From Vitellaria paradoxa (taxonomy: Eukaryota > Streptophyta > Magnoliopsida > Ericales > Sapotaceae), in assembly GCA_019916065.1 (NCBI GenBank), contig CM034240.1:36445389-36509388 (forward strand): a DNA stretch of 64,000 nucleotides, read 5' to 3'. Positions 48,878-61,117 of the stretch are shown piece after piece; position 1 is the first letter of the stretch, and the number at the start of each line of letters is the position of its first letter. Position numbers and translations under genes: made by a program. Under the pieces are notes generated by a model. The model did not search any database. It was not told where the DNA came from and saw nothing but the letters and a program-made list of their open reading frames with translations.

Positions 48878-49108
48878 CCCCTTGGGGGATAGCCGAGTAA
48901 GTCAGATTATTTGCGCGGTGACCGTAGGATTCCGCATTCGAGTCTCTTTCACGAAGCCTACTTATTGACCTTCTTGGTTATGCCGGTCAGGTAAGACTTG
49001 TCTAGACTGATTTTCCTCGTCGTGGTTCTTGATCGGCTAGAGTTACGGGACGGGTTTTACTCAGTGGACACTCATGGGTAGCGGATACGAGTTTTTTCCC
49101 GACCCCAA
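48878..49108 (+). mobile_element. SINE with perfect 20-bp target duplication
   Basis: aagagtatgcttggttgttg occurs exactly at 48858-48877 and 49109-49128. The 231-bp body has a Pol III A-box-like string (gatagccgagtaagtcag) near its start and a B-box-like string (gcattcgagtctc) about 45 bases on, then a GC-richer tRNA-unrelated body ending in cccgaccccaaaa. This is the structure of a tRNA-derived SINE. The perfect duplication implies a recent insertion. Confidence 0.88.
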
Positions 49109-50226
49109 AAGAGTATGCTTGGTTGTTGAATTTTGAACTCAACCTGGCAAAATATTGTCCAAAAAAAGAAAGAAAAATAAAATATTATTAAATTTTAGTT
49201 TGAAAATGTTTATGAGCGTTTAAATATATATATGTTTATTTCGGTTTGTTATTTGTTTGAGAGTATCTCAAATGAAATTTGACTGCTAATTTTGAAATGT
49301 ATTTAAACTTTTTTTATTTATATATTAAGCTAATCAGTATTTTGACAAAGTCAAAATAATAAACTTCTAATTACGACTGTATATTGTTGAGGGAGTTTAG
49401 AGTACTAAAAAAATTTAAAAAGAATAAAAAAAAATTGGTATTAAAGTACTGTAAAACTGACACATTAAAATTTAATTAAAAAAAATTAAAAAACTTATAA
49501 AGTTTTTTTAAAAATATTCAAAGCTTCAAATGGAGTTGTTGAATGGAATTTAATTTTAATTTGAGAAATATAAACGCATTTAATTTTAATCATATACGCA
49601 CATCTTATCTCATCACATGAGGTGACTTTTGGCATACACAAAAAAAAAAAAAAATTATTAATTTTTGTTTACGTTCTCCACCAAACACAAAAAGTCTATA
49701 TGGATTGTCAAATTTTAGGAAAAAAAAAAGTTACAAAATTTGAATCATTAAGTATTTAGCTTTCGTTTGAAGCTCTCTCAAAAAATAAATAAATAAATAA
49801 AATCTTACAAATTTTTATAAATACAAATTACGAGATAATAAAATTTAAATTCTTCACTCACTGCATAAATTACGAGATATTTACTTTTACAATTTTATAT
49901 TATTTTATACAACTCCAAACACACTCTTAGTGTATTTCTCGAAAGCTGTGAAAAAGTTGAAAAAAGTAAAAAAAAGTTGGAGAAAGCTAAATACTTTTTA
50001 TGAAAGTTGAAGAAAGTAAAAGTTGATACAATTGGAGAAAGTTAGAGATTTTAAGTATGACAAAAGTTAAAAAAAAAATTAAAGATTTTTGCCCAAATTT
50101 AAACTCCATACACTAAATTGAACTTTTTCTAAGTATAAGAAATTAAAAATAAAGTGCCTACGGTATTGTTGTTATTATTTTATGATTCATATTTTTCACT
50201 ACTTTCAAAATTCAATCACAATTGGC

Positions 50227-50330
50227 ATCCCACGTCTCGATGTCCAAGTTTGTGTGGGGGTTTATATTCCTTCCCAGCAATTCATGTTTTAACGTGTCTT
50301 ATTGGGTTTGGGTCTTATTTTGAAAAAAAA
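50227..50330 (+). promoter_or_regulatory. snRNA-type upstream element plus TATA box, unit 1 (weaker)
   Basis: atcccacgtctcg resembles the plant snRNA upstream sequence element (consensus RTCCCACATCG). A TATA-like tttatatt follows about 22-24 bases later, the closer spacing typical of Pol III-type plant snRNA promoters. The downstream 50-60 bases contain tattgggtttgggtc and end in an A run. No U6 or other known RNA body follows. Confidence 0.4.
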
Positions 50331-50442
50331 AATAAAAAAAAAAAACTCTGGGTCGTGTGTCCCATTTCAATGCTTCATTTTTTTTTTTATAGACTATTCT
50401 GTTCAGTCTGAATTTCAATGTAAGGAGTTACAATAAACAGAC

Positions 50443-50545
50443 ATCCCACATCGGAATATTCAAGTGCGTGTCATTTATATCCTTTTCTAACGATTTTGAC
50501 TTTGACGCATCTTGCTAGGTTTGGGTCCTGTTTCAAAAAAAAAAA
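50443..50545 (+). promoter_or_regulatory. snRNA-type upstream element plus TATA box, unit 2 (exact USE match)
   Basis: atcccacatcg (50443-50453) matches RTCCCACATCG exactly. tttatat begins 20 bases after it (50474). The unit is a diverged copy of the one 216 bases upstream, including the downstream body (tctaacgattttgac, then gctaggtttgggtcctg) and A run. It may be a small-RNA gene relic or part of a dispersed repeat that carries this motif. Confidence 0.45.
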
Positions 50546-51277
50546 AAAAAGAAAAAGAAAATTTCACATCACACAATTGTGGAGTATAGAATATGTCAAT
50601 TATTGCAAATCATAAATGCGTATCTGTATTTCGAATATATCTAATAAAAAATGGTAAAAACTTCAATCATAATAATTAAAAAATAGTGTTCGTATCCATT
50701 TTAATTTTAATAATTTAAAGTTTCATATATATATTTTTTGGGTGCATGGTATACTTGATTATTCTATCAAAAAATTGTTGAATCATACTTATTTATTCTA
50801 CCAGAAAAACAAAAAATATTGTTAAATTTTAGTTTGAAAATATTAATGATCAATTTCTAATTTTTAATTTGGTTTGTTAATTGTATGAGAATATCTCAAA
50901 TAAAATTTGTCTACTAATTTTGCTATTGAATAGAAAACAATTCTTGAATCGACGAATTTGGAAGTTCTTGAAGTTAAAATATAATTTTATGAGTTGAAAT
51001 TATATTCAGTTAATTCAACAGTTAAAATTAAAGCATTTTCATTCATTTGATAAACTTTCATGAGAACCCAAAAGTTGAAAATACAACTTCAACTCTTTAA
51101 AGTTAAACTTCAACTTCCAAATCCTTTCATCTTAAATTGTATAGAACCAATGTTTGATTTTAAAATATATTTAAATTTATTTATTTATATATTAAACTAA
51201 TTAAAAATACAAGTAAAAATAATAAATTTTAATTAGGACCATTGTAATTTTATTGAGTGTGGTAAAGTTAAATAATA

Positions 51278-51876
51278 GATCCAATTTAGGTACCTTGAAT
51301 CTATGGTGCAACAAGAAGAAGGGATTGATATTGATGTAAGTCACAGGATTCAAGCCGGGTGGACCAAATGGAGGAGTGCTTCGGGAGTCTTGTGCGACCG
51401 AAAAGTCCATCTCAAGGTGAAAGGAAAGTATTATAAGGTGGTGGTTCGACCAGCGCTGTTATATGGATCAGAGTGTTGGGCAGTAAAGCATAATCATGGT
51501 CAGAAGATGGCAGTTGCGGAGATGAGGATGCTAAGGTGGATGTGCGGGATTATAAGGAAAGATAGGATTAGGAACGAGGAGATTAGAGGCAAAGTAGAAA
51601 TAGGACCGATTGAAGATAAAATGAGAGAAAATCAATTAAGATGGTTTTGCCGTGTTAGAAGGCGTCCAGCGGAGGCACTTGTTAGAAGGTGTGAAAGTAT
51701 AGAAATTGCCAGGAGTAGGAGAGACAGAGGAAGACCCAAGAGAAATTGGAAAGAAACTATTAAACATAACCTGACATACCTAGATCTATCAGAGGACATG
51801 GCCCTAAACAAATCTAATTGGCGTCGACAAATATATATAGCCGACCCCACCTATTGAGAAAAAGTTTGGTTTGATT
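51278..51876 (+). mobile_element. 5'-truncated RTE-type LINE with 18-bp target duplication
   Basis: tggtaaagttaaataata (51260-51277) recurs with one change at 51877-51894. The insert starts inside the reverse-transcriptase ORF (F-R-Y-L-E-S-M-V-Q) and runs open to its stop: YYKVVVRPALLYGSECWAVK, MRMLRWMCGIIRKDRIRNEE, GRPKRNWKETI and DPTY before the stop. The end 'gccgaccccacctattgag' is a familiar plant RTE 3' terminus. The ORF is intact over this part, so the insertion is young. It overlaps the family piece at 1-1360. Confidence 0.9.
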
Positions 51877-52398
51877 TGGTAAAGTTAAACAATACTTGAT
51901 TTTTATTATAATTAGGAAGTGCTTAATGCACTATATAATACTTTTAGCTACTTACACTACATTCCTTCTAATAAATAAATAATTTCTGTTAAAGTGAAAA
52001 ATTAAAATGAAAGTATAGTTAGCATTGTCCTTATTATTGATGGTTCAAAGCACACTAAAGTAAGTTAAGTTATTTGGTCTTTTTCTAATTTAAATCACCA
52101 TTATAGAATATAGAATATAATTTTTTTAGGACATTCAACTTTACATTTTATAACTCAGATCCTAACCTCACCTCATGAAACTTGAATCCACAATCAACTT
52201 TATAAATGGACGAGTTCTAACCACTTGGCCTATTCTTTGGTCTCACAAATCATAAATATTAAGTCCATATAACAATACACACCTATTATAATCCTTAGGT
52301 GGTTTTTAGGGTTCAAACTTTTAATTTAATTTTTTATTTGAAAATGTTTTATTGATAAATATAAAAATATACATGTCATAATATAATCGAATCTGTAA

Positions 52399-53275
52399 TT
52401 AATATGATACTATTTTTAAATTCTTCAGTCATTAAATTTTTTAAATATAAATGGAAATAATTAAAAGTATTAAGTATTTAAATTTTTAAAAATAAATAGT
52501 TGCTGTGGAACCTCTTCTCTTACACAATATTAATTTTATTTTTTCAAATTTAATCTTTTGAACTATTTGTGCCAAGACTAAAAATATAAATAAAATATTC
52601 ATATTTAATATTAATTTTTAATTTTTTTAATTATTTTCACTTTCATAACATTTATATAAAATACAATATAATTGACTCCCTAATTGATGTGGTGCTATTT
52701 TTAAATTACTTAAATCATTAAGATGCCATTTAGTTTGTATTTCTATTTTTCTTTTTTATTTTTATTTTCTGTTTTATGTGTTTTAATGTTTCAAAAATTT
52801 TAAAATAAAGAAAACAGAAAACACATTTGGTTTGACATTTTCTATTTTCTGTGTTTTAAGATTTTTCTTGTTTTGAGTTAAAAATGCTCAAAACAATTTT
52901 TTACCATTTTGTATTTTATGTATAAATCTATTTTCTGTTTTCTAAAATAGATTTTGAGAGTACAAGTGAGTAAATACATTTTGAGCTATTTTTCTCGTTT
53001 TCAAAATTGTAAAATAAAAAATGAATTCAAAACGGATATTCCAAATGCCACCTAAGTTTTTTCAAATATATAAATGAAAACAATTGGAATCGTTAAGTTT
53101 TTACATTTATAAAAATAAATGTGTCGCCATGGAACCTTTCAATTATGTATTATTAATTTTATTCTTTCTCAAATTTAATCTTGTAAACTATTTGTGTCAA
53201 GAATATAAAAATATAAATAGGATAATCTTATTAGTAGCTTTTTTATTTTTTATTATTTTCACTTAAATACTATTT
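52399..53275. repeat. Tandem duplication (52399-52660 and 52688-53275), second copy split by a MITE
   Basis: Shared strings in order include tgctatttttaaatt / tactatttttaaatt, tggaacct, caaatttaatctt and aactatttgtg(c/t)caag. The second copy is interrupted by a 331-bp inserted element exactly between 'catta' and 'ttttttcaaat'. It is non-coding. Confidence 0.75.
52722..53052. mobile_element. 331-bp Tourist/Harbinger-like MITE with TAA target duplication
   Basis: The left end gatgccatttagtttg pairs imperfectly with the right end ccaaatgccacc. TAA lies on both sides (52719-52721 and 53053-53055). The empty site is visible in the other tandem copy, which supports the boundaries independently. 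The interior is AT-rich, with mirrored ttttctgtttt / aaaacagaaaa strings. Confidence 0.75.
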
Positions 53276-53798
53276 TATCAATATAAAATTTTAAAATGAA
53301 ATTTGGAATGACAATTTCAGTCTATTCATTGTTCAGTAAAATAAATACAATTTTTTTTTTCATTGACAAACTACAAAATTTGAAAATAAATTAGATTTCA
53401 TAATGATCAATGTATAAATGCTATCTAAGTCTGATTAATATATTTTCATAAAATTTTACTTTTAACAATAAACTTTTATCCCACGCATAGCAAGGACACT
53501 CTACTATCAATGAGATTTTTGAAGCGAATACTCGCAACATAATTCTCCCATAATTCTGAATTTTATAACATTAAAGGTATCGTGTCACAATTTGATTGGT
53601 TTAGATTTGAATTTTATAAATTTTCTATCTAATTAATTGTCATAATATTGTTTCACCTTCAAATGCTTACCTAGCTAATTCTTTTTTTCCCTTCAATGGT
53701 TGAATGGTTTTATTAGAAGTTAAAACTCCAACCATTCTATTTCTAAGATTATGGTATAGCTATTTTAATTTAAATTAAATTATTTATGATGACTCATA

Positions 53799-54197
53799 GG
53801 CTATGTTTGTTTGAGAGGATTGGATGATGGGGGATAAGTAATACTATGGGATAATAGATAGAATTGGATAAAAGATGGGATTAATTTTTTTTATGTGGGA
53901 TTATTTTTTTAGTTTTTGGTTGGTGAGACATAAAGTGAGATAAAAAATATGATTTAATATGTGATGTGATAAGAAATAATTTTAGACATTTGGATCTTAG
54001 CGGGAAATAAATCCAGAGGTGGGATATTAATAATACCCCAACCCATCCCGGATTACTCATCCGACAACTCACTGGATAACAAAGCCATGGGACTCACAAA
54101 TCCCACCATCCCGGACAGCACAACAAACACCCCTTTTGTGGGGTCCGCGAGATAAATTATCCAATCCCACCTCCTTATCCCTCAAACAAACTTGGCC
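53799..54197. mobile_element. 399-bp inverted-repeat element, copy A
   Basis: The left end ggctatgtttgtttgaga pairs with the right end ctcaaacaaacttggcc. ATA lies on both sides. The interior contains ggattggatgatgggggata and, near the right end, ccaatcccacctccttatcc. A diverged second copy lies at 60722-61117. Termini resemble PIF/Harbinger-type MITEs, but the 3-bp flank is weak evidence. Confidence 0.7.
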
Positions 54198-54255
54198 ATA
54201 TTTTGTTAATATTATTGTATGCATTTCATTTGGAATTTAAATATTTTATTTAGAG

Positions 54256-54259
<4 letters not shown>

Positions 54260-54329
<70 letters not shown>
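54260..54329. repeat. (TA)n microsatellite, about 70 bp
   Basis: This is the longest uninterrupted dinucleotide run in the window, preceded by a short (GA)n stretch. Its length is likely variable between individuals. Confidence 0.95.
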
Positions 54330-54332
<3 letters not shown>

Positions 54333-55016
54333 GGATTAATTGATGTATGAGTTAACTCGATTGTTTGGTATTCGATTTAGAACTGGTTGGTGTCAGATTT
54401 TGAAACATTCATAAAAACCCCTTCTTTGTCGTATGCATACCTACTAGGCAGTGGTGTCGTGCACATGAAACCTTCCCTCTCGTGCACACAATCCAGCGCA
54501 AATTTGAATTCTGCAGCTTCTTTTTTTCTTTTCTTTCTTTTTTTGATTTTTTTTTTTTAAGAAAACATTGGGTGTCATTGAGTCTTGGTTGATCAAATGG
54601 TTTCCATGGTGCCACAATATCTACCCTAACATATCCTACCCTATCTTTCATTGGCATTGGTCTATATGTAGAGGTGTCTGTAGTTATTCTTCCTAAAATT
54701 AGATAGAGTTAAGGGTTGTTAGAGTGTTATTTGGGTTTGGGTTGCGTTTGTGTATCTAAGAGTGTAAGTTTGTGAGAGCTTTTCTTTGGGTTAATGAGTA
54801 ACAAATTCTAAAACCTGGTGGTAGAGGAGCTGAGTTCGGGCTAAGTCTTCGATTCTTTGTCATCTCTTCTCTAGTGCTTCTTCTACTTCGTCATCTTCAA
54901 TTGAGCAACTAGATGTAGAGAGTTATGATTCTTAATGCATAAATACGTTGATGTATTTGTAGTTTGGAGATTTAGGAAATAATGTGTGTGTTGGTGATGT
55001 TGTTAGAAGATGAATA
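54330..55016. other. Gene-free stretch
   Basis: No protein motif or RNA gene is recognisable. The sequence around 54700-54950 is less AT-rich than its surroundings but has no long conserved reading frame. Confidence 0.35.
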
Positions 55017-58000
55017 TGTCATGCCTCAAATTCCCTCTGAACCCGAGGGTGACTTATAAGAATAAAATAAGGTAGCTGTCACGCTCTGAAGTTCCACCGA
55101 ACCCAGGGATGACTTGTGAAAATAATTAGGATGTTTCAGATCCCTAATCTATCCTTTAAATTCTAAGCCCTTAGGCTAAGCCAATGATGAAATTCAACTG
55201 CAGAGTATAAAATAATAGAAAATAAAAATAAGGTTTATAAAACCGCTAATTGTCCTACCTACACTTATAATGTTACATACCAAAATAAAATTTAAGTCTA
55301 AACTTAATTATTACAATCATCCAATAAATATTATTACAGACTAAAATCATTAATAGAGTTTTTTAGTGCTGGAAAAAAAAAGAAAAGAAAAAATAAACTA
55401 CTGTTCTAGTGAAATTTTAAGAGAAATTATTTCTCTCTAGTTCTTTTTTAGTATCTCTGTTCTTACTGTCTTGAAAAATTTTCTCAAGAAGGGGTGAGCT
55501 GCTAAAGTCTAGTAGTCAAAATCTCTTATGTGCCTATATGTACTTCACTGCACCTCACATATGTTCACTATAGCATTAAGCAATCCAATTTCACCTTCTC
55601 CTATACACTATGTGAGGAGGAAGAAGGCGAGGGGCGAGGTATCATGCTTAGATGGAGACATTGACTTGTGCAAAGTTGGAGAAGGCCCCAGCCAATTACA
55701 AGAGACCAAGCCATGCACTCACCTAATGAGCTGCTCACTCGATCATAGTTAGAGGAGAAGCGTAGGAACTTAGAGTGTAACAGAAAGATTTCCAGTTGTG
55801 GCACACATCATTTTTGTTTTTAAATGTGTGGGACAAATAATTTTTTTAATGTAAATTAAAAATTGTAAAGACTCGAAAATTTGTGTAGTTATTTTTAATA
55901 TTAATATTAAATTTGGAAAATTATGATTTTTTAAATTTCCATTTAAATTTTATTTAAAAATATAAAGTCTTTGTTTAAATTAATTATGCATGGTGTGCAT
56001 TAATGTTTATATATCTATTGTGTTTATATGTGTATATATATGTATATGTATATATATGGGTAGAGAGAGAGAGACATGGAATGATTGTTTGTGAAGGAGG
56101 CCAAGGGTTTTCAGGAGATATGAATGAGTTGGAGTAAAGGTATATGAGTTCAGAGGAGATTAATTGAAGAGATTAATCATGGTGCATGTACCTAGGTGAG
56201 AGTGAGAGGACCATTTGGTTGTGTATAAAACTCCTTCTCATCGTCTTTTCTATTTTTCTTTCATCACACACAGAATTCGCTGTTTAGAATATATACATAT
56301 CTTTTTCTCTATTTTTGTTTGAAGAAGCCATTGGAAGACGAATGGGACTGTGAAAAAGTTCAGAAAATGGATCACCAGAAAGTGAATAGTAGAAGGATCA
56401 ACTTAAGTTGATAAATTACCAAAAAAAAAAAAAAAAACTTAAGTTGATGGCTTTCGGAGTATACATATATACATATATATCAATATATATATATATATAT
56501 ATTCCAAGGTAGGTGCGGGTTCTGTTATATAAGATTTTTCTCATCATGTTATGCATGTATATATATGTATGTGTGGGTATTCATGCTTTGGGTATGATTA
56601 ATTTAACCTATTATTTAAGTTTGATAATTTTTTGATAATATCAAACTTGTTCGTGACAGATTGTATAAGAGGGTAAAAAGAGAATATTATGCAATTCAAG
56701 TTCAAGTTTTGATTATGATAAAATCTATCCATGCAATAAAATTGGAAATATTTCTTTTCTAAAACTTAAGTTGAAAAATTGCCCTCTGGGTTAACCTGAG
56801 TGACTCGTGGGTGAATCACACGAATTTGATTCCTACCTCAAGCAAGATGTGCGTGAGGGGCAGCATACATTTTTTCGGTTTACCCATCGACTATGTAACT
56901 CGTTGAGGGTTGTAATAAACAGGTGAGGGTTCTAACTAGATTACCAAAAAAATAAAAAAATAAGTTGAAAATTTGCTAAAATGGTATTTTAAACCTTTGA
57001 GGTTCTTGTAGGGAGTCTACAAGATCCTCATTTTCCTTTATAAAGTTTAAAAAAAAATTAATTTAATTTAGTTTTAATAGCTGGGCGCTTGAACTGCCTT
57101 CAAGCAAAGTTTTCCAGTAGATTGGGCCCTTGAACTACCTTCGAGTAGATTTCCTAAAATGCAATTTGAGTACTTTTATAAGTGATTTTCTTGTTAGTTT
57201 GATTATTATATTAAGCACATGCATATATTGAGTAACACGAAATTTAGGCTCGGGAGAGCATTATTTCATAAATTTTAATAAATGAGGAGTTAACACAAGA
57301 AATCGAACGTAGGTTGAACCTTGTGTATGCTGTGCTGATTAATAATAACATTATGATTGAGATTGATATTTTGTTATTGGGGTCATAGAGGGTATTAAAA
57401 GAGTAGCTGCTAGTGCTCAAGGGTTAGAAGTCCCAAAACCTGTGTAGAGTTTATTATCATTTCCAATAAGTTAGTAACCTACAAAACATGTCATATGCTT
57501 TATTATAGCATATATTATACCAAGATTGTGGGATTGGATGCCTATTGAGGCAAAATATGTTGGACTAGGACTGTGAGACTAGTGGTCATTGAGTGGTATG
57601 AGATTTTATATTTGGGACTATGAGATCAGTTATATCTTATGCTTAAGACCTAGGGAGTTATTTTTTTAGGTTTAGTTCTATGGTCATAGACTAAACTTGC
57701 AAAGTACTTGACCTATAGTATTGTATTGAGATGTAATTATGTGTGTAATGTGATGAAAATTGTCAAAGCCTGAGACTGCAAGATCATAATTAAGAAAGTG
57801 TTTTAAGTGGAATGGTGTGAATATTATGATGGGATTGTGGATTATTTAAGATTGTCATAACAATTTGTTTAGTATTGCTTTTAAATGTTGATATTCTATA
57901 CATGATAAGAGAGATATCTTATATGCATACTGAGCAGACGTAAACTTAATACTCACTCCTTCTACAGTTGATATTGCAGGAATTGATGCTTGCGATGGAC

Positions 58001-58280
58001 CAGCAGGCTAGATAACCGGTCATGGATGATTTTGACAGTTTATTCTTACTTTACATTTCACTATTTTATATTTTAATGTATTGACTTATAGTTTTGGGCT
58101 CATTTAGTGGCATTAGTAATGTATAGTCTTTTGTGGCAGTTTAAGATACTATAGTATTTTAATTATAACAACTGATTTATGAATTTGCTCCCGCTCTGAT
58201 ATGGTATGTTTTGGATGGTTTGATAAATTATTAATGATTTTGTTCCCAAGATCTTGGGTGGTGAAATTCGAGACATGACA
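55017..58280. mobile_element. 3.26-kb LTR-like non-coding unit with TGTCATG...CATGACA ends
   Basis: The left end tgtcatgcctcaaatt pairs with the right end aattcgagacatgaca, and the unit begins TG and ends CA as an LTR does. The left terminal 60 bases are doubled (tgtcatgcctc at 55017, tgtcacgctctg at 55077). A TATA-like tgtgtataaaactcc lies near 56220. Only scattered short open frames occur. I found no matching second LTR, primer site or clear target duplication, so a solo LTR of a large Gypsy-type element is the best guess. An inserted SINE lies at 56783-56960. Confidence 0.5.
56783..56960 (+). mobile_element. SINE inserted in the LTR-like unit
   Basis: taagttgaaaaattgc (56767-56782) recurs as taagttgaaaatttgc (56961-56976), a 16-bp target duplication with one change. 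The 178-bp insert has an A-box-like string (taacctgagtgactcgtgg), a B-box-like string (gaatttgattcctac) and an A-rich 3' end (accaaaaaaataaaaaaa). Its body differs from the SINE at 48878, so it is a different family. Confidence 0.78.
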
Positions 58281-58650
58281 AAAACAGTTATTTATTTTCA
58301 TGTTTTATTATATTTACTTATTTAGTTTTTTGTCGTGTTGTGTGACATTTGATGTTTTGCTTTATTTTTGGGAATGTATATATATGGTGTTGAAGCTTAG
58401 GTTGATGGTGGACAGGCGTGGATCAACACAACAGTGTTGGTGGAAGAGCACAAACCACAAATTAGGCTTGAATTCGCTTTATGGTATCACATTTTTTTTA
58501 GCTCTGTCCAGAGACGCAAAATGATAAAGTGGTTTCATCTTGCGAGCCAAAAGATGCATTATCATTTCAAGTTTTTACTTGATAAAATGATGTAACGGTT
58601 TTATTAATATCACATTAGCAAATTGTTTCCCACAGACATCATTTATGCAG
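58281..58650. other. Gene-free stretch
   Basis: An open frame starts near 58300 but has no recognised motif. I see nothing else supportable in it. Confidence 0.3.
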
Positions 58651-59118
58651 GGGTAAATTATATATATCTTCCCCTAATATTTGAATAATTAAACTTAGTA
58701 GACACAAAATTTAAAAGTTTTATCTGTTTTTCTTATTTTAAAGTATTATTAATATTAATTCCCTTCCAATAAAATCAGTCATTAAAATTTAATATAAATA
58801 TTAAACTAATTAAAATTTTAGATATTTTTCTTATTTTAACCCTCTTTTTCTCACATTTCATCAATTTTTTTTACAAAAATTCCCAAAAAAATTATAGTTT
58901 TACTTATTTTTTATTTATCTTTAGAAATTTTTGTAAATAAAATTGATGAAAATATAAGAAATGAATCGATAAAATAAGAAAAATATTTAAAATTTTAGTT
59001 ATGTTAACATTTTCTGCTATTAATTTTGACAAAATAAAGTCAGTGTTAACAATATTTGAAAATAAGGGATACCTTTTAAATATTGTGCATACTAAGTATA
59101 ATTATTTAAATGTTAAAA
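58651..59118. mobile_element. Truncated foldback element related to the one at 4497
   Basis: It starts ggggtaaattatatata, then shows cccctaatatttgaataatt, ccattaaaatttaatat-like and attaaaattttagatatttt strings that match the 4497-4991 element in order. Its second half is the approximate reverse complement. The right terminal 20-30 bases are missing or scrambled. Confidence 0.65.
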
Positions 59119-59278
59119 GCAAATATTTTATAATTTAGAAGTAAAATAAAAAAAATCGACAAAAGCTTTATTTCACGATGAGAGAGAGAGATATATATAT
59201 ATATATATATAGAAGCATAATTTGGGGAATGTTGGATTAGCTGTATATGCTTTCATTGTTAAAAAAAAAAAGAAAAGA

Positions 59279-59310
<32 letters not shown>

Positions 59311-60721
59311 CTATGTACGTAAAAATAATAATTAATAATCATATAATCGTTTCTTAATTGTGTACATACATGCACATTCTTTACAAATATTGCCATATGG
59401 GGGCTATATATATTTATTTAGTATTCATCTCTTTGCCAGCGCTTGGCAGCAAAAAGCTTCTCAAGTTTGACCTGTCTTCCATTCAAGGAAAGGCTGAGAG
59501 TTCTTTTATCGCTCACTGACTCCGCTTTCTTCTTTATAATTAGATTAAATTACGTTTGGTACTTCCGTAATTTACCACCAGTCTAACTTCATGATTTACA
59601 TTTTAAATCTTTCTAATTTATCCGTCACATTTTTAAATCATCTAATTCTACCTCTCTGTTATTAATCATTATTAAAAAAATATTTGAAGCGAGTAAAATA
59701 GAACATTTTAGAAATATAAAAAATAAAGTGGAATAATTAATTTAAACTAATAGGTTCAAGTAAAATTAGGGGTTAAATACAGAAATGTCAAACATAGTAA
59801 AATATATTTATTCATAAATAATGTAAATGGAAGGATCGATTATTTTTGAAATATTTAGGTGATATAGATATAAATAAGTTATAACTAAACTAAATAAAAA
59901 TATTAAATCATAATTTAAAACAAAATTTCACAAAAATTGTAATAATTACAATAAATACAATCCCATTATATGAAAAAGACTATACAAAAGTGTTATTTTT
60001 GAAATATCATCGTACTTATTTTAGTTGTTTAACACTGGTGTATCAAAAAAGTACAAACTACCCAAAGTGAATAGATCAATCAGCACTCTCAAAGGAATGT
60101 GGATTTGGGGTGTAAGATTGACATTTTGAAACATAGGCACACCCCTGCCTCTTTTGTTCAAACATTTGAACTGTCGATGAGGGGTTGAGGGGATACAACC
60201 GAATGTCTCTCCGACAGTTAAGTTAATTTCTTTTAAGAGTGTGAGAGTAAATATAAGGGTAAAGTTTTGAATACAAAACAATAGTATCTAAATTTTTCCA
60301 TTTGTGTCCTTTGATTTATATAAGATAAGAGATAGACCCACATCTACCGCCCCTAGTGGTTAAACCACGTCTAGTGATGGGAAATAAGGTTGAATCAGAG
60401 GCAGAAGAGTTGGGAGTAAGACAGTTTCCTCTTCCCCCAGGTTCATCATTGAATCCTAAAGCAGTTGTAATGTGAATGCTCACCACATGTCTAGTTTGAA
60501 ATTTATGAGAAAAAATAGCCGTTTGTACCTTACTATTACAAATGTTTAACACGTGTAAGAGGGCATTTTGAGTTTCAAAAAAGTTTAAAAAAAATTAAAA
60601 ATTGGTTTGAAGTGATGTAAAGAATAATACATGATAAAATTTTATTAGAAGAAGTTAGAAATTTTTAGAAATTTTTTGAATTTAAAAAAAAAATGGGGGC
60701 CCCAACACAACAAACCCTTAT
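59119..60721. other. Gene-free stretch
   Basis: (TA)n runs lie at about 59190-59211 and 59284-59311. A partial 'taaattacg'-ended sequence near 59553 (attagattaaattacg) may be one arm of another foldback element. The less AT-rich part at 60050-60530 has open frames on the minus strand, but I recognise no protein in them. Confidence 0.35.
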
Positions 60722-61117
60722 GGCCATGTTTGTTTGAGGAGATTGGATGATCGGGGATAAATAATAACATGGGATAACACATGGGATTGGATAAAAGATG
60801 AGATTAATTTTTTATGTGGGATTATTTTTCTAGTATTTGGTTAGTGAGATATAGAATGGGATAAAAGATGTGATATGATATGTGATGTGATAAGGAATAA
60901 TTTTGAACCTTTGGATCTTGATGGGAAACAAATCTAGAGGTAAGGTGTTAATAATACTACAATTGAGCAGGATTGTTCATCCGGCCATTTGCCAGACTAC
61001 CGCTCCAATCTGCGGGACCCATGGAATAAATAAAAAACCAAACAAACACTTCACATAAGTGAGTCCCACGGACTGCCACTCTAATCCGCCCCTCTCATCC
61101 ACCGAGCAAACATTAGT
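60722..61117. mobile_element. About 396-bp inverted-repeat element, copy B
   Basis: It is colinear with 53799-54197: ggccatgtttgtttgagg, gattggatgatcggggata, tttatgtgggattattttt and tttggatcttgatgggaaa. The right end (gagcaaacattagt) is more diverged. Boundaries are approximate and no clear target duplication is visible. Confidence 0.65.

Larger units (their letters stand above)
49129..51259. other. Gene-free AT-rich stretch
   Basis: This is mostly low-complexity AT-rich sequence with repeated 'agttgaaaaaagtaaaa' strings (49940-50080) that resemble those near 48140-48290. It includes the two promoter-like units listed separately. No coding region is seen. Confidence 0.4.

Noticed and set aside
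50443..50600. U6 snRNA gene
   Set aside because: The promoter motif fits, but the expected conserved U6 start and internal sequence are absent downstream.
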